This document shows, one piece after another, positions 47,414 through 56,371 of a DNA stretch of 64,000 nucleotides. This DNA comes from an uncultured Roseovarius sp. (GTDB lineage: Bacteria > Pseudomonadota > Alphaproteobacteria > Rhodobacterales > Rhodobacteraceae): contig CANMFU010000001.1 in assembly GCA_947497295.1 (NCBI GenBank), positions 248,001-312,000 on the forward strand, written 5' to 3'. The position numbers and the translations under genes were made by a program. Numbering within the stretch: the first letter of the stretch is position 1; every line of letters starts with the position of its first letter. Under the pieces are notes generated by a model that did no database searches, was not told the DNA's origin, and worked only from the letters and a program-made list of their open reading frames with translations.

Positions 47414-48298
47414 ATGAAAATAGCAACCGCTGCATATCCGCTGGATCCGCTGCCCGATTGGGCGGCTTACAAAGCCAAACTGACCGACTGGGTGCAAGGC
47501 GCCGCCGGGCAGGGGGCAGATCTGCTGGTGTTTCCCGAATATGGCGCTCTGGAGCTGTCGATGCTGGCCGGGCCAGATGCGGCGGGCGATCTGGAGCGAT
47601 GCCTGCATGTGGTGTCGGACCTGATCGGGGACGTCGACGATCTGCATGCCGATCTGGCCGCCAAACATGGCGTGCATATCCTTGCCGCGTCGGCGCCGGT
47701 ATTCGACGACGTGTTTGACCCGCGCCCTGTAAACCGCGCGCGCCTGTTTGCACCGGGCGGCGGGCGCGGCGCGCAGGACAAGCAGATCATGACGCGGTTC
47801 GAGCGCGCGCCATGGGATGTGGTGCCGGGTAACCAGCTACAGGTCTTTGATACATCACTGGGCAAGATCGCGATCCTGATATGCTATGACAGCGAATTTC
47901 CGTTGCTGGCCCGCGCAGTCAGCGACGCCGACCTGCTGCTGGTGCCGTCCTGCACAGAGGCTCTGGCGGGGTATAGCCGCGTGAGAATCGGGTCGATGGC
48001 CCGCGCGCTGGAGGCGCAGTGTGTCAGCGTCATGTCCTCGACCGTGGGGTCCGCGCCGTGGTCGCCCGCCGTGGATGAAAATGTCGGAATGGGCGGCATT
48101 TTCGGCCCGCCTGACGTCGGTTTTCCCGCAACCGGGGTGATTGCGGAGGGTGTGTTGAACCAGCCCGGATGGACCATTGGCGAGGTCGATCTGGCGCGGG
48201 TCGCGCATGTCCGGGCCGATGGCGGCGTGCTGAACCGCAGCCATTGGGACGATCAGACGGGCCGTGACGGCGCGCCAACCGTGACATCCTTGCGCTAG
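47414..48298 (+). CDS. Carbon-nitrogen hydrolase (nitrilase superfamily)
   Basis: 294 residues. The catalytic triad Glu-Lys-Cys is visible: Glu42 in VFPEYGAL, Lys123 in AQDKQIMTRFE and Cys157 in ILICYDSEFP. The family cleaves nitrile, amide or carbamoyl bonds; the substrate cannot be inferred. Start at 47414 gives MKIATAAYPLDP, in line with family N-termini; earlier in-frame codons do not fit. Confidence 0.93.
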   Translation: MKIATAAYPLDPLPDWAAYKAKLTDWVQGAAGQGADLLVFPEYGALELSMLAGPDAAGDLERCLHVVSDLIGDVDDLHADLAAKHGVHILAASAPVFDDVFDPRPVNRARLFAPGGGRGAQDKQIMTRFERAPWDVVPGNQLQVFDTSLGKIAILICYDSEFPLLARAVSDADLLLVPSCTEALAGYSRVRIGSMARALEAQCVSVMSSTVGSAPWSPAVDENVGMGGIFGPPDVGFPATGVIAEGVLNQPGWTIGEVDLARVAHVRADGGVLNRSHWDDQTGRDGAPTVTSLR

Positions 48299-48409
48299 AT
48301 TGTGCTGCGCTGCGGCATGTGGCGCTTTAGCCCTTGAAAAATGCCGTGAATGAGGCCATCTAAGGCGCTGTTCCGCGATGGCGCGGAAATTGCTTCTACA
48401 GGAGACCCC

Positions 48410-48628
48410 ATGGCCAAGGAAGATACGCTCGAATTTCCCGGTGTCGTCAAGGAACTGCTGCCGAACGCGACATTCAGGGTCGAGCTGGAAAACGGCCATG
48501 AGATTATCGCGCATACCGCAGGCAAGATGCGCAAGAACCGCATCCGCGTTCTGGCAGGCGACAAGGTGCAGGTTGAAATGACCCCATACGATCTGACCAA
48601 GGGTCGGATCAACTATCGCTTCAAGTAG
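48410..48628 (+). CDS. infA: Translation initiation factor IF-1
   Basis: 72 residues forming the OB fold of IF-1: [20 protein letters not shown], then [14 protein letters not shown] and [15 protein letters not shown]. Start at 48410 follows GGAG by five bases. First gene of infA-maf-RNase-yacG. Confidence 0.98.
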   Translation: MAKEDTLEFPGVVKELLPNATFRVELENGHEIIAHTAGKMRKNRIRVLAGDKVQVEMTPYDLTKGRINYRFK

Positions 48629-48713
48629 GGGCGAAGACAACTTCGCCGCGTGCGGGAAGGCATTTCGCCAAAGCGGAATGTGGTCGCGCCCCGTATGAAA
48701 ACAGGGTGCCGCC

Positions 48714-49307
48714 ATGATGCTTTCTCCTGATTCCCCTGCAAAACTCATCCTCGGCTCAGGCAGCCCGCGACGGCGCGAACTGCTCGCGCAGATCGGCGTT
48801 GTGCCTGATGACATCCGCCCGCCTGACATTGACGAGACGCCGCTGGAGGCGGAGTTGCCGCGCCCCTATTGCATTCGCATGGCGCGGCAAAAGGCGTTGG
48901 CGGTTCAGGCGGATGCAGACGACATTGTCCTGGCGGCAGATACCACCGTCGCGCTGGGCCGCCGCATTCTGGGCAAGCCCGAGGACGAGGACGAGGCGGA
49001 GACATTCTTGCGCGCCTTGTCCGGGCGCCGTCATAGCGTGATTACCGCGGTTGCGCTGCGCCGGGGTGACAGGCTTTGGCAGCGCGATGTTCTGACCAAG
49101 GTGAAAATGAAACGCCTTTCTGAGGCCGAAATTGCGGCTTATATTGCGACCAAAGACTGGCGTGGCAAAGCTGGCGGGTATGGGATTCAGGGACCGGCAG
49201 GCGCACTGATCCCGTGGATATCGGGGTCGTTCACCGCTGTCGTCGGTCTGCCGCTGGCCGAGACCGCGACATTATTGACCGCCGCAGGCTGGAAGGCGCA
49301 GGCATGA
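48714..49307 (+). CDS. maf: Maf-like nucleotide pyrophosphatase
   Basis: 197 residues. The family start [14 protein letters not shown] binds the nucleotide, and [33 protein letters not shown] and [13 protein letters not shown] follow in the usual order. Maf hydrolyses (d)TTP/UTP or similar nucleotides and affects septation. Its stop overlaps the RNase gene start by four bases. Confidence 0.95.
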   Translation: MMLSPDSPAKLILGSGSPRRRELLAQIGVVPDDIRPPDIDETPLEAELPRPYCIRMARQKALAVQADADDIVLAADTTVALGRRILGKPEDEDEAETFLRALSGRRHSVITAVALRRGDRLWQRDVLTKVKMKRLSEAEIAAYIATKDWRGKAGGYGIQGPAGALIPWISGSFTAVVGLPLAETATLLTAAGWKAQA

Positions 49308-50332
49308 GACGCGAAACAATCGTTCTGGATCATCTGAATGGGCAGGAGGCCGCCGCGCGTCTGGTTGCGGGCAGGCTTGAGGATGTGCTGATCGATGGCG
49401 GCGGCCCGCGCTCCGGTACGATCTATCGCGCCATTGCCGACCGCCCGGTCAAGGGGCAGGGCGGCATGTTCCTGCGCACGCCCGATGGTCCGGCCTTCCT
49501 GCGCCAGGTGCGCGGACTGGCGCCCGGGCAGGTGCTGCTGGTGCAGGTGACCGGTCTGGCCGAACCGGGCAAGGCGCTGCCGGTGACGCAAAAGCTGCTG
49601 TTCAAGTCGCGCTATGCCATCGTCACGCCGGGTGCGCCGGGGCTGAATATCAGTCGCGCAATCCGCGACGATGCGCGCCGCGATGCCCTGATGCAGATTG
49701 CCCACACCGAGATGGACGAGGTGGACCAAAGTGCGCTGGGGTTGATCCTGCGCTCCTCGTGTGAGGAAGCCGATGACGCCGCCATCGCCGAGGATATCCG
49801 CGCGATGGCCTATCTGGCCGCCGCCGTTCTGGACGATCGCGAAGGGGATGCCGAGACCCTGACCGAGGGCGACAGCCCGCACCAACTGGCTTGGCGTGAA
49901 TGGACGGCGCCAGCCGATGTCGTGACAGATCCGGGCGGGTTTGAGGCCGAGGGTGTGCTGGACCAGATAATATTGCTGGAGGACGCCCATGTGCCGCTAC
50001 CCGTGGGCGCCTCGATGTATGTCGAGCCTACCCGCGCGCTGGTCGCGGTCGATGTAAATACAGGCGCCGATGCCAGCCCTGCGGCAGGCCACAAGGCCAA
50101 CATTGCCGCCGCGCGCGAGCTGCCCCGCCAGCTGCGCCTGCGGGGTCTCGGCGGCCAGATCGTACTGGATCTGGCGCCGATGGCCAAAAAAGACCGCCGC
50201 CAATTTGAGGATGCACTGCGCGCTGCATTCCGCGCCGATACGACCGAAACCGCGCTGGTCGGCTGGACTCCGCTGGGCCATTACGAGCTACAGCGAAAGC
50301 GCGACCGCGTCCCGCTGGAGATGCCGAAATGA
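49304..50332 (+). CDS. Ribonuclease E/G family protein, short form
   Basis: 342 residues, shorter than RNase G because no N-terminal S1 domain of normal length is evident. Its catalytic metal ligands are in place: [13 protein letters not shown] and [17 protein letters not shown] correspond to the two aspartate loops of RNase E. Overlaps maf (ATGA) and yacG, so it is co-translated. Its exact RNA target is unknown. Confidence 0.9.
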   Translation: MRRETIVLDHLNGQEAAARLVAGRLEDVLIDGGGPRSGTIYRAIADRPVKGQGGMFLRTPDGPAFLRQVRGLAPGQVLLVQVTGLAEPGKALPVTQKLLFKSRYAIVTPGAPGLNISRAIRDDARRDALMQIAHTEMDEVDQSALGLILRSSCEEADDAAIAEDIRAMAYLAAAVLDDREGDAETLTEGDSPHQLAWREWTAPADVVTDPGGFEAEGVLDQIILLEDAHVPLPVGASMYVEPTRALVAVDVNTGADASPAAGHKANIAAARELPRQLRLRGLGGQIVLDLAPMAKKDRRQFEDALRAAFRADTTETALVGWTPLGHYELQRKRDRVPLEMPK

Positions 50333-50511
50333 GCTGCCCGATTTGTTCCAGCAAAACTGACCGGGCACATCGTCCGTTTTGCTCCAAGCGATGCGCCGAC
50401 GTCGATCTGGCGCGCTGGCTGGGCGGCGTTTATGCTATTCCATCGACTGATCCGGATGATCTTGAAGAGGCGATTGCCGCAGCCGAGGCCGAGCGCGAGA
50501 AACCGCACTGA
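50329..50511 (+). CDS. yacG: DNA gyrase inhibitor YacG
   Basis: 60 residues with the zinc ligands Cys3, Cys6, Cys18 and Cys22 ([23 protein letters not shown]). YacG binds GyrB. It overlaps the RNase E/G gene by four bases and is the last housekeeping protein gene before the genomic island. Confidence 0.93.
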   Translation: MSCPICSSKTDRAHRPFCSKRCADVDLARWLGGVYAIPSTDPDDLEEAIAAAEAEREKPH

Positions 50512-50589
50512 AAATTTTCGCAAAGCCTCTGGACAGCACTGATGCCCTCGCCTAGAACGCCCTCACCCGAACGCTAACGCGTTCCCGGT

Positions 50590-50664
50590 GCCCGGGTAGC
50601 TCAGGGGTAGAGCAGTGGATTGAAAATCCTCGTGTCGGTGGTTCGATTCCGCCCCCGGGCACCA
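50590..50664 (+). tRNA. tRNA-Phe (anticodon GAA)
   Basis: Cloverleaf can be drawn: acceptor GCCCGGG (50590-50596) pairs with CCCGGGC (50654-50660), a D arm with GCTCAGGGGTAGAGC, an anticodon loop TTGAAAA giving GAA, and a T arm GGTGG-TTCGATT-CCGCC with one G-T pair. CCA is encoded. A tyrosine integrase and unrelated accessory genes begin just downstream, which marks the 3' end as the likely attachment site of the genomic island. Confidence 0.96.
50640..50664 (+). other. Probable attL: 3' end of tRNA-Phe
   Basis: Integrases of this type recombine at the T-arm/3' end of tRNA genes and leave the tRNA intact on one side. The second copy (attR) is not in the window, so the exact core cannot be verified here. 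Confidence 0.5.
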
Positions 50665-50705
50665 AAGCACCTACTGGTGTGAATGATATCAATAGGTTAC
50701 GTGGC

Positions 50706-50752
50706 AAAATCGTCCCACCGTTTTCGCGCTGGGGCAAAAGTGGGACTTTTTT
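50706..50752. terminator. Rho-independent terminator after tRNA-Phe
   Basis: GTCCCAC (50712-50718) pairs with GTGGGAC (50740-50746), followed by TTTTTT, with AAAAT on the far side extending the stem. It can end the tRNA transcript and also minus-strand transcription from the island. Confidence 0.72.
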
Positions 50753-50836
50753 GTTCGTGAGACGTTCGCGTTGTGGCGCGTGAAATCGCACTCTCGGCGG
50801 CGTCTGGGGAGTCGTGGATTTCTGAGGTGTGCAGGC

Positions 50837-51496
50837 CTAGAGAAACTCGGCTGTCCCGACAGCCCAACCCAGGTCGAGCAGTTTGCCGGAAGGCAGGATG
50901 TGCCGCAGCGGAGTTCCGCGCGTGGCTTCGAGCCCGAGCAGGCTGGTGAAGGCTGCGAAATCCTCGAACCACCGGTGCTTCTGGGAAAAGGACTGCACGA
51001 TCATCGCGGCGCGGTCCGTCTTGAACCGCGTCGCTTCGAGAACGGCGGCGGCAGTGCGGTGGAGCAACTGGTAGCGGATGTGGTCGATTGATCCTTCCGG
51101 CAAGCCGAGCAGGTGACGGATGAAGGTCATCCGCTCTGTCTTGCCCGCGCTGGCGCCGACCATCCATTCCCCGACCGACGGCCCGAAGGGTTCGTTGACC
51201 TTGGCCTCGACCGCGAGAGCGATCGTCTCATCTCCGGCCCGGGCGAGGGCAAAGACATCGCAATGGCTTTCCCGCCGTCCGCCAGGAAGAGCGACCTTGT
51301 GCTCCGGGATCGCGAAGAGAAGTTCCGCGTCCGGCCCGAGCAGCGCGGCGATCTCAGGTGGAAGGCCTTGCGCCGCTTCCCACGACAAGGCTGCGGCCAT
51401 GGCCGAATAACCGCGTTTCCACTGCTTCTGCGGATCGGCGAGGAACTGCTGCCAATCGTCGGGGCCGCTGCTGGGTGTGAGTATCTTGCTCATCAA
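50837..51496 (-). CDS. PD-(D/E)XK-like nuclease-fold protein (DUF6946-like)
   Basis: 219 residues. The pattern of Glu65 (IPEHKVAL), Asp80 (SHCDVFALA) and Glu97-x-Lys99 (VEAKVNEPFG) matches a PD-(D/E)XK catalytic core, and the flanking strands fit that fold. It would act as a DNA-cleaving or DNA-binding enzyme, though activity is unproven. It is next to the attachment site in the island, just downstream of the toxin-antitoxin pair. Start 51496 or 51493. The family link is from memory of similar proteins. Confidence 0.68.
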   Translation of the reverse strand: MMSKILTPSSGPDDWQQFLADPQKQWKRGYSAMAAALSWEAAQGLPPEIAALLGPDAELLFAIPEHKVALPGGRRESHCDVFALARAGDETIALAVEAKVNEPFGPSVGEWMVGASAGKTERMTFIRHLLGLPEGSIDHIRYQLLHRTAAAVLEATRFKTDRAAMIVQSFSQKHRWFEDFAAFTSLLGLEATRGTPLRHILPSGKLLDLGWAVGTAEFL

Positions 51497-51503
51497 GAAC
51501 GGT

Positions 51504-51881
51504 CTACGGGATCGCCGTTGCTCGGCTTTGGTCTTGCCGACCTGCGTGACGCCCTCGCCGCGGTTCCTCCGTCTCTCCCAACCCTTCCAGCGCCACCGGT
51601 GCCTTACCCGGGAATTCGACCATCAGCTTGAGTTCACCGCCCATCGCCCGGACGTAGCTCGTCAGTGTCGAGAGCAGAAGGTCGCTCTGGCGTTCGTATT
51701 TCGCGACGGTGGCTTGCTGCACGCCGAGGGTTTCAGCCAGCTGAACCTGGGTCAGCTTCTTGGCCTTCCGCAACTCCTGCAGCGTCAGGTACTCGGCATG
51801 CAGCCGATCCGCTTCGGCCTTGATCGCCGCGCGGCGGGCGGGGTCGAGGGTCTCCAGCTTCTCCTTAAGGCTCCGGGCCAT
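51504..51881 (-). CDS. XRE-family antitoxin (HigA-like)
   Basis: 125 residues with a helix-turn-helix at about 38-80 (LRKAKKLTQVQLAETLGVQQ, then ATVAKYERQSDLLLSTL). The N-terminus is a long alpha-helical arm. It lies six bases after the toxin gene, the toxin-first order of HigBA. It would bind the toxin and repress its own promoter. Confidence 0.85.
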   Translation of the reverse strand: MARSLKEKLETLDPARRAAIKAEADRLHAEYLTLQELRKAKKLTQVQLAETLGVQQATVAKYERQSDLLLSTLTSYVRAMGGELKLMVEFPGKAPVALEGLGETEEPRRGRHAGRQDQSRATAIP

Positions 51882-51886
51882 CGTCG

Positions 51887-52240
51887 TTATCCTTTCCGTC
51901 TCTCCAGGTGGCGGTCGAAGCGGTCGTCCGCCCTAGCAATCAGCGACTTGTAGAACCGCTTCTCGCTGCCACCCGACTTGTCCCCGCCGACGAGCAGGAT
52001 CGCCTGCCGGTCGGGGTCGAATGCGAAGGCGATGCGCCAGACGCCATCGGCGGCGGTGCAGCGCAGTTCCTTCATGTTGGCATGCTTCGACCCGATCAGG
52101 GTGTCCGCATGGGGTCGCCCGAGCATGGGGCCTTCCCGCTCGAGCAGCAACGCCCGGGCGAGGATCGCGTCCTGCACCTCTTGTGGCAGGGCATCGAATT
52201 CCGGCTCGAATTCCTCGGCAAAGGATACGGTCCACGGCAT
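51887..52240 (-). CDS. RelE/HigB-type toxin (Gp49-like)
   Basis: 117 residues. ANMKELRCTAADGVWRIAFAF and ILLVGGDKSGGSEKRFYKSLI match the phage-derived Gp49/HigB fold, which cleaves mRNA on the ribosome. Paired with the following XRE antitoxin gene. Such pairs stabilise genomic islands and may act as abortive-infection modules. Confidence 0.85.
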   Translation of the reverse strand: MPWTVSFAEEFEPEFDALPQEVQDAILARALLLEREGPMLGRPHADTLIGSKHANMKELRCTAADGVWRIAFAFDPDRQAILLVGGDKSGGSEKRFYKSLIARADDRFDRHLERRKG

Positions 52241-52340
52241 CGGATGAATACTACCTTGAAGCTATATAGCCTTGAAGAACTAATTTTGCAAGAACGGGCT
52301 GCGGGCCGGTAGCGTTGCGTCCGCAGGAACGGGGCGAGGA

Positions 52341-52577
52341 TCAGTCTGCCTCTTTGAGCAGTCCCTGTGCCTTTTCCGCTGCGAGAGCGAGGCCGCGAAT
52401 CCGTGTGCCGGGGGCATCCGTTGCTCGCTGAAACTCGGCAAACGCCTCGGGCGAGAGCGTCGAGGACTCGCCTTCGTCCAGCTTCGGTTTCTCGGTCTTG
52501 GTCATGCCTGCCTCCATAGTGTTCTTCTTGGTCGTTTCAGTCTTTGCGTGGGGGTTTGGTGTATCACGTTTCGCCAC
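52341..52577 (-). CDS. Small charged protein of unknown function
   Basis: 78 residues, rich in Lys and Glu with Ala-rich helix at the end; no family seen. The GTG start at 52577 overlaps the integrase 3' end by 14 bases and has a GGAGG about nine bases upstream, which supports translation. Alternative starts are inside (52505). Weakly supported. Confidence 0.45.
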   Translation of the reverse strand: MAKRDTPNPHAKTETTKKNTMEAGMTKTEKPKLDEGESSTLSPEAFAEFQRATDAPGTRIRGLALAAEKAQGLLKEAD

Positions 52578-53676
52578 CCCACGCTTCCTCCCTTTCCGGC
52601 CCGCCCACGTCCCGCGACAACAGCTTCATCCCCGAAGCCGCTAGTACCTTCTGGCGCGCGGCGCGGGTGTAACGCGAGGCTTCCTTCATGGTCGTCCAGC
52701 CGAAGATCGCCATCAGCTGCCGCTCGGTTGCGCCGTTCTCGGCCGCCAGCGCCGCGCCCGCCTTGCGCAGCCCGTGGGCGGAGCAATGCTTCAGCCCGGC
52801 GTCGTCGCATTGCTTGCGGAACCAGTTGCCGAAGCCGTTCGAGGTGAAGGGCTTGCCGAAGGCCGTGACGAGGAAAGCCAAGTTGCCGGTGGCTGTCGCG
52901 TCCAGCACCGCCTTCAACTCTGGCAGGACCGGGATGGAGAGGGTGACGGGCTTGCGGTCGCGGTTCTTGGCCTGGGTCAGGGTGATCCAGCCGTCCTTGA
53001 TGTGCTGGGGGCCGAGCCTGACGATGTCCGACCGCCGCTGCCCGGTGTAGAGCATGAGCGCGAGCGCCAGCCGCGGCTTGCTGCCGATCGGGTGATGGTC
53101 CTCGAACTGCCGAACTTCCTCCATCGTCCAGGAGTGGAAGCCGTCCCCCTTTGCCTTGAGGTAGGGCACGTCGCGGGCAGGGTTGCGCTGCGCCAGCTCG
53201 TACTCGACAGCGAAGGCGTAGACCTGGCGCAGCGCCTTGACGAAGCCGTTGGCGGCCTCGGGGCGGTCGGCCATCTCGTCACGGATGCGGCGGACATGGC
53301 GGGGCTCCATCAGCGCATAGGGTTTCGACCCATTCTTCTCGCAAATCCGGTCGAGGATGCCGCGTCGGACGTACTTGGTGCGGCCGCTGAGGCGCTGGTA
53401 CTCGGCGGAAACGTAATACTGCTCGCAGAGCCACTTGAAGCTGCCCTTGGGGCCGCGCCGCTCGAGCGGTCCGGCCGGCGCGCGCGGTGTCGCGCCCATC
53501 ATCGCGGCGCGGTATTCGGCGAGGAAGTCCTCCGTACCCGGCTGGCTCCGCAGCCGCACCTTCAGGTGCCCGGGCCGCCGCAGGTAGACGCGCACGTTCC
53601 CGTGCCGGTCGGTATCCTCGATGACGTGTTTCAGGCGGATGCTGCCCGAACCGTCTCTCATCCTGAATGTGGGCAT
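52564..53676 (-). CDS. Tyrosine-type site-specific integrase
   Basis: 370 residues. C-terminal catalytic residues are present: Arg in YTGQRRSDIV, His-x-x-Arg in SAHGLRKAGA, and the nucleophile Tyr in EASRYTRAA. The central region holds an SAM-like DNA-binding domain. Adjacent to tRNA-Phe, it is the integrase of the island whose left edge is that tRNA. Confidence 0.95.
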   Translation of the reverse strand: MPTFRMRDGSGSIRLKHVIEDTDRHGNVRVYLRRPGHLKVRLRSQPGTEDFLAEYRAAMMGATPRAPAGPLERRGPKGSFKWLCEQYYVSAEYQRLSGRTKYVRRGILDRICEKNGSKPYALMEPRHVRRIRDEMADRPEAANGFVKALRQVYAFAVEYELAQRNPARDVPYLKAKGDGFHSWTMEEVRQFEDHHPIGSKPRLALALMLYTGQRRSDIVRLGPQHIKDGWITLTQAKNRDRKPVTLSIPVLPELKAVLDATATGNLAFLVTAFGKPFTSNGFGNWFRKQCDDAGLKHCSAHGLRKAGAALAAENGATERQLMAIFGWTTMKEASRYTRAARQKVLAASGMKLLSRDVGGPEREEAWGGET

Positions 53677-53701
53677 GGCACGCGCCGCCTTTCGTCAGCC
53701 G

Positions 53702-53941
53702 TCAGTCGTCCCAGGGATTGTGGTCGGAGTGATCCCCATCAGGGATCAGCTCGAACGCCCGGTCAAGTTTTTTCCGGTCCCAGACCGTGCGGGCATTTAT
53801 CCGCTTGGGCGGCGGCATGCGCCGGTCGCGAACCAGGTGATCGAAGAGCGTGGGCGAGACCCCGATATAGGCCGCCGCTTCGGTCCGCGAGAGACCGCGG
53901 GGCGCGAGCGTGGGCGGCAGGATGGCGGGGCGCTTGGGCAT
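53702..53941 (-). CDS. AlpA-like/excisionase-type DNA-binding protein
   Basis: 79 residues if started at 53941. A winged helix-turn-helix of the MerR/AlpA type is visible: GLSRTEAAAYIGVSPTLFDHLVRD then MPPPKRINARTVWDRKKLD. Such proteins activate integrase or direct excision. It is directly upstream of the integrase (25-base gap) on the same strand. The open frame extends upstream but without similarity. Confidence 0.82.
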   Translation of the reverse strand: MPKRPAILPPTLAPRGLSRTEAAAYIGVSPTLFDHLVRDRRMPPPKRINARTVWDRKKLDRAFELIPDGDHSDHNPWDD

Positions 53942-54376
53942 GGGGCGATGGGTTTGGGTTTCGGGTGTCCCAAGGATGCCGGAAAGGGAGGGTGGAACGA
54001 AGCCGAGAACGGGCGGGGTAGGTCTGTGGCGGGGAATGACAGGCGGGCGGCGGTTGTAGCTTTGCGGGGCGATCTCCGGGCTGCGCTGGCGTAGTCGTGC
54101 GACGTCGCGCATAAGGCTCGGTGCCGCATACAAAATCTTGCGAAATCAGAGGACTGGCGAGACTCGTGCCGCAAGACCCGAGAAAATGCCGCGCATTTTT
54201 CCATTCGACATCAACAGCCTGCAAGAATCTGCGGCAAGCCTTTTATCTTGCGCTCCCAATGTTGAGCGCGAGATGCCACCTCCGGATGCTCGGAGTTGTC
54301 GCCTCTTCAACCAAGCAGCCGCCAAGAGCAGGTTCCCGCAGTGTGCATACCAATGGTCTGAAAACACTGCGAAATT

Positions 54377-54391
54377 GCAGGAAACCTGCAC
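54377..54391. promoter_or_regulatory. Inverted repeat, candidate operator
   Basis: TGCAGG and CCTGCA are perfect six-base arms around AAA. Its place in the divergent gap between the AlpA-like gene and the defence operon makes it a candidate operator for a regulator of the island. Confidence 0.4.
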
Positions 54392-54422
54392 ACGACCGAT
54401 TTGCATGCACACGAAAACGCCA

Positions 54423-54438
54423 GTCACGTCAGTGACTT
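54423..54438. promoter_or_regulatory. Inverted repeat, candidate operator
   Basis: Six-base arms AGTCAC and GTGACT around GTCA, 32 bases from the other inverted repeat. The two may be binding sites of the same or different regulators; no binding evidence. Confidence 0.4.
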
Positions 54439-54868
54439 GCGGCATTCGTGGCAGACGCTTTTATCTTGCCCTTTTCCATCGCTCACCCCTAGCCGTTTCG
54501 GTGGATCTCACCAGCGGTGCGATGCGGCACGCTACAATCCGCGAAAGCCCGCCACAATTTCCGCGATCCGACGGTGCGAGACAGAGCACGTCGGAAGTAG
54601 GTTTTCGGCTGCATTCCTAGCCTGCGATGAGCGCAATTCTGAATCTTTAATTAGCTATGGAGCGACTGGAATTGGTTCGAGGGTGAGCGCTGGACAATGG
54701 CCTTCCCTGCAAAAGGTGTGCTGCGTGTCTGCCGAGATGCTGCAGCCTGTCGGCATCTGCGCTGCAAGCCGGGTACAAATCTTCGGGCCAGGTCGATCTC
54801 TCTCGCAACCGCCTTGAAGCGTTCAACAAGGCCTTGCAAATGCTGGAAATCATGCGTTGATTCAACCT

Positions 54869-56371
54869 ATGGGGACAGTAACGCGTAACAAACTTGAAAC
54901 GAGGGAGGTCGATGCGACGCCATACGCCGCGTCGCTCATCGAGGGTCATCGCGACTTTGGCTACAGCCTCGAGACGGCTCTCGCAGACATCATCGACAAC
55001 GCCATTACCGCCGGCGCGCGAACAGCAACCCTGATGGCCGACACTGTTGCGGACGAACCTTGGATCGCGCTGGCCGATGATGGTTCAGGTATGACGGAGA
55101 CCGAACTGGTCGAAGCCATGCGTCTCGGCTCGAAGAATCCGACCGATGACCGCGAGGCCGAAGACCTCGGTCGTTTCGGTCTCGGCTTGAAGAGTGCCAG
55201 CTTCTCGCAGTGTCGAAGTCTGACGGTTCTGACGCGGAAAGACGATCGCACATCTTGTGCCCGCTGGGACCTGGATCGCGTCGCCAAACGGAACGACTGG
55301 AGCCTCGAACTCATCGACAACCCCGAACTCGTGACTGGCCATGACCTCCTATCGGAGACCGGAACGGTCGTCATTTGGGAGAAACTCGATCGCTTGAGCG
55401 GCGGTTATATGCATGATCGTGCGAAGCGGGCCGAACACATGAACTCGGAGTTGTCCCGCGCAGAACATCATCTGCGGCTGGTGTTCCATCGCTTTCTGGA
55501 GGGCGCCAAGCCACGTCTGAAACTGTCACTCAACGGTCGACCGGTGAAACCCATCGATCCCATGGCAACGACACACGCCGCAACGCAGAGGGACCCGGAA
55601 GAAGTGCTTCGCCTGCGTCAGGGTGACGTTCTGATAAGGTGCCACACGCTGCCCCATCACAAGCGGATGAGTCGGGAAGAGTGGGAAGAAATCGGCGGTC
55701 CGGAGGGGCATCTGAAGTCTCAGGGCCTCTACGTTTACCGGGAGAAACGTCTCATCATCGCGGGCGGATGGCTGGGCCTCGCACGCCAGACCGAACTCAC
55801 AAAGCTCTGCCGGATCGCAGTCGATATCCCGAACACGATGGACGCGGAGTGGAAGATCGACGTGAAGAAGGCCTCGGCCCAGCTTCCGCCGGTGGTGCGT
55901 GAGCGCCTGAAAAAGGTTGTCGAGCGGTTTGTTGGCACGTCCAAGCGCACGTATAGAAGCCGGGGCCAGAAACTGGTCGATGAAACCCGTTTCCCGATCT
56001 GGAATAGGGTGCAGAACGATGGTCAGATCGTCTTTCGCCCCAACCTCGAGCACCCGGTTTTCCGAACCTATGCCGAGCAGCTGCCAGAAGAGCTGCGAGA
56101 GGGTTTCGAACGTTGCCTGCGCATCGTGGGGTCTGGTCTACCGATCGAGACGTTGCATGCTGAACTCGTCGGGAACGCGGAAGCTGTCACTGCTGACGAG
56201 ACCTCGGCTGCTGATCTGGGAGAGCTCATATACTCCCTTGCAGTCAATCTAATGGAAAATGGCATGTCCACTGACGCCCTAATTGATACAATGAAAAATT
56301 ATGCATTCTTGCGTTCGCAGTGGGATAGCGTTGAGTCAATTCTACAGAAATTTCTTGCCGAGGCAGAGTAA
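54869..56371 (+). CDS. GHKL ATPase, MutL/MORC type (defence system component)
   Basis: 500 residues. The N-terminal third is a GHKL ATP-binding domain with the N box ETALADIIDNAITAGA (35-50), DDGSGM (70-75) and GRFGLGLKSAS (101-111). This is the MutL/MORC version of the fold used to clamp DNA. The rest is alpha/beta, ending in helical segments. It is the first of four packed genes and its stop overlaps the Z1 gene by one base. Start ATG 54869 (no clear Shine-Dalgarno) is preferred to TTG 54857. Likely role: ATP-gated loading or licensing of nuclease partners. Confidence 0.9.
   Translation: MGTVTRNKLETREVDATPYAASLIEGHRDFGYSLETALADIIDNAITAGARTATLMADTVADEPWIALADDGSGMTETELVEAMRLGSKNPTDDREAEDLGRFGLGLKSASFSQCRSLTVLTRKDDRTSCARWDLDRVAKRNDWSLELIDNPELVTGHDLLSETGTVVIWEKLDRLSGGYMHDRAKRAEHMNSELSRAEHHLRLVFHRFLEGAKPRLKLSLNGRPVKPIDPMATTHAATQRDPEEVLRLRQGDVLIRCHTLPHHKRMSREEWEEIGGPEGHLKSQGLYVYREKRLIIAGGWLGLARQTELTKLCRIAVDIPNTMDAEWKIDVKKASAQLPPVVRERLKKVVERFVGTSKRTYRSRGQKLVDETRFPIWNRVQNDGQIVFRPNLEHPVFRTYAEQLPEELREGFERCLRIVGSGLPIETLHAELVGNAEAVTADETSAADLGELIYSLAVNLMENGMSTDALIDTMKNYAFLRSQWDSVESILQKFLAEAE

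Larger units (their letters stand above)
53942..54868. other. Divergent 927-base island region without a supported gene
   Basis: The stretch separates the integrase module (minus) and the ATPase operon (plus) and must contain their promoters. Two inverted repeats stand out: TGCAGG-AAA-CCTGCA at 54377-54391, and AGTCAC-GTCA-GTGACT at 54423-54438. The motif TTTATCTTGC occurs at about 54243-54252 and 54461-54470. All reading frames of 100 residues or more here lack recognisable protein features and conflict with one another. Confidence 0.5.

Noticed and set aside
54138-54817. Open frames of 100-160 residues in the divergent island gap
   Set aside because: They overlap each other in different frames, lack Shine-Dalgarno sites and show no protein family features.
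54647-54949. 100-residue minus-strand frame overlapping the start of the ATPase gene
   Set aside because: It conflicts with the clear GHKL ATPase start and has no recognisable domain.
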